Shown here: positions 1 through 4,716 of the stretch, one piece after another | Layout: each line of letters starts with the position of its first letter | Numbering within the stretch: the first letter of the stretch is position 1 | Assembly (NCBI GenBank): GCA_009918865.1 | Contig: RGCY01000080.1 | Location: 1 to 5,941 of the forward strand | Reading direction: 5' to 3' | DNA: 5,941 bases | Source: Actinomycetota bacterium | GTDB lineage: Bacteria; Actinomycetota; Actinomycetes; S36-B12; UBA5976 | Translations under genes and position numbers: made by a program | The notes under the pieces: generated by a model | The model's database searches: none | Told to the model about the DNA's origin: nothing | The model's input: only the letters and a program-made list of their open reading frames with translations

Positions 1-403
1 CGGAATCGAGTTCCAGCTCGAAGTCGTTCAGCGCGTTCTCGACCGCGAGGTTGGTCTTCGAACCGCTCGGTCTTCGTGTTGCGAGTGCAACATATTCACG
101 CACTGTCCACGGCACATCTGATGTGGAATCCTGAAACAACATGAACCGGAGCCGTGCCCGCTCTTGCACACTCAACTCGCTTACGCGCTGACCCCACCAC
201 GACACGTGTTGCTGGTAATCCGGCATAAGCCCTGCGAGCGCATGCAGCAACGTTGTCTTGCCGGACCCGTTGACTCCGCGAATGAGATGAAGCCCACGGT
301 CTGCGAAAGACACATCAACATCGCGCAGCAAAGCTGTGCCGCCGGTGTGCAACATGGGCGTTGAAAACGCAACGGCGACGTTGGGCACGGGTTCATAGCG
401 CAT
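1..403 (-). CDS. hmuV: Haemin/iron-chelate ABC transporter ATP-binding protein, HmuV-like (3' end cut off)
   Basis: This is the N-terminal 134 codons of an ABC ATPase; the gene continues beyond the left edge. I translated it from the minus strand starting at the ATG at 403-401. The Walker A motif GVNGSGKTT is at residues 43-51 and the Q-loop glutamine (FMLFQD) is at residue 91. The signature motif, Walker B and H-loop would lie outside the window. It should sit on the cytoplasmic face and hydrolyse ATP to drive the adjacent FecCD-type permease. The ATG lies within the last codons of the permease gene (ATGCGCTATGA, 11-bp overlap), which suggests translational coupling and confirms the operon order. 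A downstream ATG at 355-353 is possible, but it would remove the first beta-strand of the fold, so I prefer 403. The substrate assignment (haem) comes from the neighbouring HmuT-like protein, not from this fragment. Confidence 0.9.
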   Translation of the reverse strand, partial: MRYEPVPNVAVAFSTPMLHTGGTALLRDVDVSFADRGLHLIRGVNGSGKTTLLHALAGLMPDYQQHVSWWGQRVSELSVQERARLRFMLFQDSTSDVPWTVREYVALATRRPSGSKTNLAVENALNDFELELDS

Positions 404-1394
404 GAGCGCGACCCATCAGGTTTCGAATCAACACCGGAGCACCAATGAAAGCCAACAAGAATCCAACCGGCACCTCAATGCCGTGGAATGCCACCCGAAC
501 CGCGGTGTCCGCGACGACTGTTAGAAGCGAGCCAATAAGGGCACTTGCCACAATTTGCCGTGAAGCAGTTCGCGCTCCCATGAGTCGCGCGATGTGGGGA
601 ACAACGAGACCAACGAAACCGATGACACCGAATCCGGCCACCGCAGGTGCAACCAGCAGAGCCGCCGCAACACTCCAGCGTGTTCGCTGCCGACGGATAT
701 CGACACCCAAGGATTGCGCTTGACGCGTGCCAAGAGTCGCGGCATCAAGGCCCCAGCCTTGTCGCATGAGCAGCGCGGTTCCGCCAAGAAGCCCTAAGGC
801 AAGTGGCGTCAAACTCCGCCAGTCGGCCATGGCAAATGAACCAAAAACCCAACTTGCCACCGAACGACCCATGGCTGTCGCGGGCATGCTCGCTAATACT
901 CCCAACACCGCAGTTGCGGCGCTACCCACCGCCACCCCGAGGAGCACGAACGCCAGTCCAGAGAGGCGAATTCGACTCAGTGAAATCGCCAACAACGCCG
1001 CTGCAACGGCGGCACTCAATGCAAGAAGTAGGCGGCTATCCGCGGAGATGGACACACTGGCCAGCGCGGCTGCGATGCCTGCAGAGCTGGAAATTCCAAC
1101 CAGCCCGGCATCCACTAGCGCATTGGCATAGGTGGCTTGCAGCACAACACCAGCAATTGCCAAACTCGCGCCGACGACAGCGGCACATAAGACTCGTGGA
1201 ATGCGGATGTCAACGACAATGGCTGATGCCACTGAATCACGACTATCTGCAATCGCTGACCAGACCTCACTCAAGGTCAACCCTTGTGCCCCCACACAGA
1301 TGCCGGCAACCATGCTGAATGCCAGCAATCCCGCTAGGAGCCACCATGTGCGCGCGGTAATGCTGCGAGCGCGACTATTCATGAGTGACCGCAT
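393..1394 (-). CDS. hmuU: Haemin/iron-chelate ABC transporter permease, FecCD family, HmuU-like
   Basis: This is a complete 333-residue permease, a normal length for the FecCD/BtuC family. It is strongly hydrophobic, with multiple membrane segments beginning at about residues 18-38. Family landmarks are in order: RIPR at 64-67, a glycine-rich helix ending in LQ at 85, the loop NALVDAGLVG at 91-100, WVFGSF at 182-187, a coupling-helix segment LGTRQAQSLGV at 221-231, GFVGLVVPHIARLMG at 259-273, and PVGFLLAFIGAP near the C-terminus. It should form the inner-membrane homodimer channel through which haem or a ferric chelate delivered by the upstream lipoprotein is imported. The start is uncertain. 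ATG at 1394 overlaps the preceding gene by 20 bp; the ATG four codons later (1382) overlaps by 8 bp in ATGAATAG. Neither has a strong Shine-Dalgarno sequence. One oddity is that the prolines usual in the NPLxxPGLLG loop are both alanine here. Confidence 0.93.
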   Translation of the reverse strand: MRSLMNSRARSITARTWWLLAGLLAFSMVAGICVGAQGLTLSEVWSAIADSRDSVASAIVVDIRIPRVLCAAVVGASLAIAGVVLQATYANALVDAGLVGISSSAGIAAALASVSISADSRLLLALSAAVAAALLAISLSRIRLSGLAFVLLGVAVGSAATAVLGVLASMPATAMGRSVASWVFGSFAMADWRSLTPLALGLLGGTALLMRQGWGLDAATLGTRQAQSLGVDIRRQRTRWSVAAALLVAPAVAGFGVIGFVGLVVPHIARLMGARTASRQIVASALIGSLLTVVADTAVRVAFHGIEVPVGFLLAFIGAPVLIRNLMGRAHAL

Positions 1395-2352
1395 TCAAAG
1401 CCTGATGCAGAGCTTTCACCAACGAAACCGTCGATGGGCCAAAGGCCAATAGCAGCCCATCGTCCACAGCGATTGCACGCTTGAATTTCGCTGCAGGTGT
1501 TTGTGCAACCCCGGGTAGTGCGAAGAGTCCTGTTGCGCCACCAACTGAGGCCATCCCCTTCGTCATCACAAGCAACACATCTGGTTTCAGCGTGGCGAGA
1601 ATCTCGGGAGTGAGAGGTGTGAATGCCTTGAGCCCCGATGTCGCACCGACATCAACAGCGCCGGCAGCGTCAATCAAGGAATCGGCTCCTGAACCCTTTC
1701 CACCCACTAGATAAACAGCAGCGCTACCCCGGACATACAAGAAAGCGACCCGTGGTTTAGGTCGCAGCGCGAATCTTTCTTGCCCATGCATTTTTGCAAT
1801 CAACTCATCTGCGCGCTGTGGAACGCCGAGCAGCGACGCAACAGCGTGAATGCGATTCTTCGCGGCTTCCACTGTCCAGGCTTGGGGCAGGGTCACAACC
1901 TGCACCCCGGCCCTGGCAACTGCGCTAATTGCAGTCTTGGGTCCGGTCATCGCGTCGATGATGAGTAGCGTCGGTCTCAATGCCAGAGTTCGCTCGGCGG
2001 CGAGTGCATGAGCATCCGTAACAACTGGCACTCGTGTCAGTAGTGGCCCTTGGCTGGCAATATCTCGGCCCACGAGCGCGTTCGCCATTCCGAGCGCTGC
2101 AATGGTTTCCGCCACTCCAGATGCGACCGCGATGATGCGCTGTGGGTCTTTCACCCGAGTCGGAGAGCCGAACTCCGAAACCGCTGTTCCACCTGGCACC
2201 GGCACGCTCGCCGGCAGCATTGGCGACGCAACATCGTTCGCGGAGATAGTGACAATTTTCGCGACATCGACCTCAGTAGCGCCTGAAGAACAGGCTGCCA
2301 GAACTGCGCAGAGCGCAAGCGAAATTGCGCGAGCACCCGGCACGTACGTCAC
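1375..2352 (-). CDS. hmuT: Haemin ABC transporter substrate-binding lipoprotein, HmuT-like
   Basis: This 325-residue exported lipoprotein has a short n-region, a hydrophobic stretch and the lipobox LAAC with Cys21 as the lipidation site. A linker of about 45 residues is followed by a class III periplasmic-binding-protein fold (about 70-320). Several stretches are typical of HmuT: YVRG (206-209), GGKGSGADSLIDAAG (217-231), SVGG (269-272), LPGVAQTPA (279-287) and the final DDGLLLAFGPST. In corynebacterial HmuT, haem is bound by a His and a Tyr, with an Arg two residues after the Tyr. His115, Tyr206 and Arg208 here are the matching candidates by spacing, which is my inference. The start is GTG at 2352, because an in-frame TAG lies four codons upstream. 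There is no Shine-Dalgarno sequence, but a -10-like TAGATT ends six bases before the GTG, suggesting a leaderless mRNA. It is the first gene of the minus-strand transporter operon. Confidence 0.92.
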   Translation of the reverse strand: MTYVPGARAISLALCAVLAACSSGATEVDVAKIVTISANDVASPMLPASVPVPGGTAVSEFGSPTRVKDPQRIIAVASGVAETIAALGMANALVGRDIASQGPLLTRVPVVTDAHALAAERTLALRPTLLIIDAMTGPKTAISAVARAGVQVVTLPQAWTVEAAKNRIHAVASLLGVPQRADELIAKMHGQERFALRPKPRVAFLYVRGSAAVYLVGGKGSGADSLIDAAGAVDVGATSGLKAFTPLTPEILATLKPDVLLVMTKGMASVGGATGLFALPGVAQTPAAKFKRAIAVDDGLLLAFGPSTVSLVKALHQALNAVTHE

Positions 2353-2364
2353 ATCGGAAATCTA
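2352..2364 (-). promoter_or_regulatory. Probable leaderless promoter of hmuT (-10 TAGATT)
   Basis: On the minus strand the hexamer TAGATT (2364-2359) fits the actinobacterial TANNNT -10 consensus. Exactly six bases separate it from the GTG start at 2352, so transcription would begin at the G of the start codon. No Shine-Dalgarno sequence precedes the GTG, which agrees with a leaderless transcript. No good -35 is seen at 16-18 bp upstream; that position overlaps the inverted repeat at 2385-2397. Confidence 0.5.
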
Positions 2365-2384
2365 CGCGTTGAATTCCTTGCTTG

Positions 2385-2397
2385 CGACGCTGCGTCG
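2385..2397. promoter_or_regulatory. Inverted repeat in the divergent hmuT / secreted-protein promoter region (candidate operator)
   Basis: CGACGC-T-GCGTCG is a perfect 6-bp inverted repeat around one central base. The half-site CGACGCT recurs in direct orientation at 2407-2413. It lies roughly where the -35 of hmuT would be and just before a possible plus-strand -10 (TATCTT, 2399-2404), so a protein bound here could control both directions. It does not resemble the DtxR/IdeR iron box. A chance GC-rich palindrome is possible. Confidence 0.35.
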
Positions 2398-2398
2398 A

Positions 2399-2404
2399 TA
2401 TCTT
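2399..2404 (+). promoter_or_regulatory. Possible -10 (TATCTT) for the secreted-protein operon
   Basis: TATCTT fits TANNNT and has TTGCTT 15 bp upstream (2378-2383) as a poor -35. It would start transcription near 2411, ahead of both candidate GTG starts of the first secreted protein. Support is limited to the hexamer and its position. Confidence 0.25.
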
Positions 2405-2428
2405 TCCGACGCTCAGTCTGCATAGTCA

Positions 2429-2965
2429 GTGCATTCAGTGTTGGATATTTGCGTGGGCCGAACTGCGCGAGTCGTCGTCATTGCAGCGCTCACATCTCTA
2501 TTCATAAACACCACCCCAGCTGCCCATGCCAAGTCCACGTGGTTGAAAGTGCGTGGTGCTGCGGGCCAAGAACTCAGCGTCTTATCCCCTGGTCCCATTC
2601 CGGTGTCAGGAACGACACTCACTGTTCGAGGACGCGCCTTCGATGAAACCGTCGGCATCTATGTGGCTCTATGTGTGCTGCGTGGCGCGAACAAAGCACC
2701 AACACCCTGCGGTGGTGGTGTCGACAAAACAGGTTCAAGTCACGCGTCAGTGTGGGTGTCGTCTAATCCACCGCCATATGGCGTGGGGTTAGCAACACCA
2801 TTTGGCATTGACGGAAAGTTCGCCGTCAAACTACGCGTCGGCCCGGTCATCGGCAAATACGACTGCCGCAAAGTGCGCTGCGCCGTGGTCACGAAGGCAG
2901 ATCACACGAATCCAGACTTTCGGGGAGCGGATGTCTCTGTTCCCTTGACATTCAAACGCAGATAG
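2429..2965 (+). CDS. Secreted neocarzinostatin-fold-like protein of the Hta-associated type, probable haem-uptake accessory
   Basis: This is a 178-residue exported protein from a GTG start. The signal peptide ends at AAHA (residue 34), leaving a single beta-rich domain of about 140 residues. A second GTG at 2453 (MGRTARVVV...) gives a more classical n-region and has a weak GGA upstream, so the true start may be there. Four cysteines, at 82, 94, 146 and 151, reproduce the two-disulfide layout of neocarzinostatin-type chromoproteins; the second pair, five residues apart, matches the known spacing. The stretches GIYVALC, WVSSNPPPYGVGLATPFG and CAVVTKADHT match, as I remember them, a module that follows HtaA haem-binding domains in actinobacterial Hta proteins. 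Here it stands alone, with no HtaA domain and no membrane anchor. Divergence from hmuT and co-transcription with the next gene support a role in extracellular haem capture or relay. The function is inferred, not shown. Confidence 0.85.
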   Translation: MHSVLDICVGRTARVVVIAALTSLFINTTPAAHAKSTWLKVRGAAGQELSVLSPGPIPVSGTTLTVRGRAFDETVGIYVALCVLRGANKAPTPCGGGVDKTGSSHASVWVSSNPPPYGVGLATPFGIDGKFAVKLRVGPVIGKYDCRKVRCAVVTKADHTNPDFRGADVSVPLTFKRR

Positions 2966-2967
2966 GA
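2964..2967 (+). promoter_or_regulatory. Ribosome binding site of the second secreted-protein gene
   Basis: AGGA begins inside the TAG stop codon of the preceding gene and is followed by seven bases and then ATG at 2975. It is the clearest Shine-Dalgarno sequence in the window. It fixes the start of the second gene and indicates that the two secreted-protein genes, nine bases apart, are translated from one message. Confidence 0.75.
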
Positions 2968-2974
2968 AACACAC

Positions 2975-3991
2975 ATGAAGAATCGACCTGCTTTGAGGCT
3001 ACTCACCGCCATTGGCACTGCAACGATGCTCATTTCGGTGGGTGTGACTTCACATGCGGTAACCGGGTACGCCGTTTCGGTGGCACCAGCATCGAATCTG
3101 CAAAGTGGCGATCAAATAACTGTCACTGTGGATGGGTTGAGTGGGAGTTTGGGGGTCTATGCATCAGTGTGTCTGGCTTCGGATTCACCACAGTCGGTGC
3201 CAACAGTGTGTGACATGACCGCGACCGCATGGATAGCAAATGGTCGTATGGGTAGCACAACATCGCCCACGAAGTTGACGGTTCGAAGTGAATTCGAAGG
3301 CAAGACAAGCCCGTCAGCTTCAACAACCACAGCGGTGAACTGCACCAAACAATCGTGTGTGCTTTATGTGCGTGGCGATCACAACAACAACTCGGACTAC
3401 AGCCTGATTCGTGTGATTCCACTCAATTTCAAATCCGGCGGCAGAGTGCGCATTGCAGATAGCGCGACGGCGAGTTTCGGCACAACCACATTGCAACCAA
3501 ACCAGGCTGGAACACTGACGTATCGAACTCCCATCACATTGAAGGTCCTAACTGCATCCCTTTCGGCGGTAACCCTCACATCACTAACCCCGGACTGTGC
3601 AGTTGCAGGCAAGACAGTGACAGCGTTGAAGGGGGTCGGCGTGTGCGCGATCGCAGCAACAACGAAGGGAAATGCGATGTACCTTCCGCTGTCGGTCAAT
3701 TTTCCGTTCTATTTGCGGCTTGCCACACAATCGATTCACGCCTCATGGCCAACGCCAATCACGCGAAAAGTTGGTTCAACACTGCGCATCCGTGGCAATG
3801 CTTTCAAGACAAACATGGAGCAGCCAGTGACCGTGACAACAATCAGCCCAACTTGCCAAGTCACGGCGACTGATGCCGGCTGGAACGTCGCTTTCATCGC
3901 AGCCGGAGACTGTGTGCTCAATGCGTCCGCGGCTGCGCGTGACGGAAAGTGGACCAGCGCAACCATTTCGAAAACCTACGTGGCGCGTTAG
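2975..3991 (+). CDS. Secreted protein with N-terminal neocarzinostatin-like domain and two C-terminal Ig-like repeats
   Basis: This 338-residue exported protein starts with a Sec signal peptide (about 1-28, cut after SHA). Residues 30-153 form a neocarzinostatin-like domain. Landmarks are VYASVC (61-66), Cys79, KLTVRSEFEG (100-109), VNCTKQSC with Cys123 and Cys128, and IPLNF at its end. Neocarzinostatin itself has an equivalent LTVR..FEG and VDCTTAAC. Two further segments follow (about 180-250 and 257-338), each opening with TPIT-x-KV and carrying a cysteine pair (208/224 and 294/313) in the pattern TP-x-C...G-x-C-x-(I/L)-x-A. That pattern is common in Ig-like repeats of bacterial surface proteins. 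No sortase motif, transmembrane anchor or HtaA domain is visible, so it is probably released or non-covalently held at the surface. It follows the smaller paralogue by nine bases with a good AGGA. A haem-related role is inferred from context; enediyne binding is unlikely because no biosynthetic genes are present. Confidence 0.85.
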   Translation: MKNRPALRLLTAIGTATMLISVGVTSHAVTGYAVSVAPASNLQSGDQITVTVDGLSGSLGVYASVCLASDSPQSVPTVCDMTATAWIANGRMGSTTSPTKLTVRSEFEGKTSPSASTTTAVNCTKQSCVLYVRGDHNNNSDYSLIRVIPLNFKSGGRVRIADSATASFGTTTLQPNQAGTLTYRTPITLKVLTASLSAVTLTSLTPDCAVAGKTVTALKGVGVCAIAATTKGNAMYLPLSVNFPFYLRLATQSIHASWPTPITRKVGSTLRIRGNAFKTNMEQPVTVTTISPTCQVTATDAGWNVAFIAAGDCVLNASAAARDGKWTSATISKTYVAR

Positions 3992-4005
3992 CCCAGCCTC
4001 GCGAC

Positions 4006-4578
4006 TTATACGCAGCCAGTTGAGGCGAATGCGATTGCCGCTTTTGCCTCGACCTCGGCTGGTGCACCTGACTCAACTCTGCGCACGGCAACGTCAACCA
4101 CGGCCATTACTTGCTGCGCGACGCGTGGCGCGTGATGCACTCCGGCGGTTGCCAAAGCCGTCACCAGCGGTTGCAACAGTCCACGGTGTAGCACCTCAAG
4201 TTCCGCACGGCGTTCACCCGGCAGCTCAACTTTGCTGGCGGCTTTAACTAGCGCGTGACGGCCGTCTGACACATAGGTCAGTGACGCGTGCACCCACTTT
4301 TCAATGATGCGATGAACATTTGTCTCATGTGCGACGGCGTCGGTCAGGTGCGAAGTCATCGCGACCAATTCATCGCTCAACACCTGGGCAATGAGTTCGC
4401 TGGCGGAGTTGCAATACGCATACGCGGTGGAGCGAGCTAGTCCAGCGCGGCGTGCTATCTCTGCAAGAGTCAGTGCGTCGCCGCCGACTTCGAGTAGCAC
4501 CTCCGCGGCTGCGCTACGCAGGGCTCGCTGGCGCAGCGCGCGATTCTCCGCGACAGTGGTGGCGAGAAGCTTGGGCAC
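4006..4578 (-). CDS. TetR/AcrR-family transcriptional regulator
   Basis: This is a 190-residue TetR-type regulator. The N-terminal DNA-binding domain has the helix-turn-helix LTLAEIARRAGLARSTAYAY at residues 37-56, followed by an all-helical C-terminal ligand-binding and dimerisation region of ordinary length. The frame is open back to an ATG at 4698, but the extra 40 residues do not look like a TetR N-terminus. I therefore chose GTG at 4578. A GATAAT box ends exactly six bases before this GTG, giving a leaderless start like that of hmuT. The gene lies 138 bp downstream of mmsA on the same strand and ends 14 bp from the convergent secreted-protein gene. It may regulate itself and mmsA or nearby catabolic genes. 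The ligand cannot be read from the sequence, and regulation of the haem genes is not excluded. Confidence 0.88.
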   Translation of the reverse strand: MPKLLATTVAENRALRQRALRSAAAEVLLEVGGDALTLAEIARRAGLARSTAYAYCNSASELIAQVLSDELVAMTSHLTDAVAHETNVHRIIEKWVHASLTYVSDGRHALVKAASKVELPGERRAELEVLHRGLLQPLVTALATAGVHHAPRVAQQVMAVVDVAVRRVESGAPAEVEAKAAIAFASTGCV

Positions 4579-4590
4579 TCTCGAATTATC
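4578..4590 (-). promoter_or_regulatory. Probable leaderless promoter of the tetR gene (-10 GATAAT)
   Basis: On the minus strand GATAAT (4590-4585) matches five of six bases of the TATAAT consensus. It is separated by six bases (TCGAGA) from the GTG at 4578, so the transcript would start at the GTG. There is no Shine-Dalgarno sequence. The same geometry is seen at hmuT. It supports starting the regulator at 4578 rather than 4698. Confidence 0.55.
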
Positions 4591-4617
4591 CCAGCGGCTG
4601 GTCAGTCGCGCTTCTTG

Positions 4618-4639
4618 GTGCGAGCAGATGGCTCGGCAC
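4618..4639. repeat. Imperfect inverted repeat between mmsA and tetR
   Basis: The arms CGAGC (4621-4625) and GCTCG (4631-4635) flank AGATG and extend to GTG/CAC with one bulged G, giving an 8-bp interrupted stem. It lies just upstream of the tetR promoter and is the first of three adjacent palindromes. It could be an operator half or part of a transcript hairpin at the end of mmsA. Confidence 0.35.
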
Positions 4640-4642
4640 ACG

Positions 4643-4658
4643 CTTGCCTTGAGGCAAG
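4643..4658. promoter_or_regulatory. 16-bp palindrome upstream of tetR (candidate TetR operator)
   Basis: CTTGCCTTGAGGCAAG has perfect 7-bp arms around TG. Its size and symmetry suit a TetR dimer, and it lies 65 bp upstream of the predicted start of the tetR message and downstream of the mmsA stop. As RNA from the mmsA strand it would form a 6-bp stem, but no T-run follows, so an intrinsic terminator is less likely. Confidence 0.4.
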
Positions 4659-4661
4659 AGT

Positions 4662-4672
4662 GGGGTAGCCCC
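4662..4672. repeat. Short inverted repeat GGGG-TAG-CCCC
   Basis: This four-base GC-only inverted repeat with a three-base centre lies three bases from the 16-bp palindrome and 45 bp after the mmsA stop. It may add to an mmsA mRNA 3' structure. On its own it is short enough to be chance. Confidence 0.25.
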
Positions 4673-4716
4673 TGATATCGCACCACAGCTGCCGGCATCG
4701 TCAGCGGTTGGGAACC

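Noticed and set aside
727..1131. Plus-strand open frame of 134 codons opposite hmuU
   Set aside because: It is antisense to a well-conserved permease; its alanine/threonine-rich composition is what the reverse of a GC-rich membrane-protein gene gives.
2102..2425. Plus-strand open frame of 107 codons opposite the start of hmuT and across the promoter region
   Set aside because: It is antisense to hmuT with no motif or Shine-Dalgarno sequence and is best explained as a shadow of the hmuT signal-peptide and linker region.
2353..2428. DtxR/IdeR or Fur iron box between hmuT and the secreted-protein gene
   Set aside because: I looked for the TTAGGTTAG...CTAACCTAA and GATAAT-repeat patterns and found no acceptable match.
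2429..3991. Enediyne antibiotic apoprotein or resistance gene
   Set aside because: The domain resembles neocarzinostatin, but no enediyne polyketide synthase, tailoring or export genes are present; the neighbours are haem-uptake genes.
2429..3991. HtaA haem-binding domain in either secreted protein
   Set aside because: I could not see the HtaA domain pattern; only the module that I remember as accompanying HtaA domains is present, so I did not name the genes htaA or htaB.
3980..4020. Bidirectional intrinsic terminator between the convergent genes
   Set aside because: Only weak, short complementarities (GCGCG/CGCG) are present, with no loop of sensible size and no T-run.
4579..4698. N-terminal 40-residue extension of the TetR protein from the ATG at 4698
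   Set aside because: The extension looks unlike a TetR N-terminus, overlaps the palindromes and the -10 box, and has no family similarity that I recognise.
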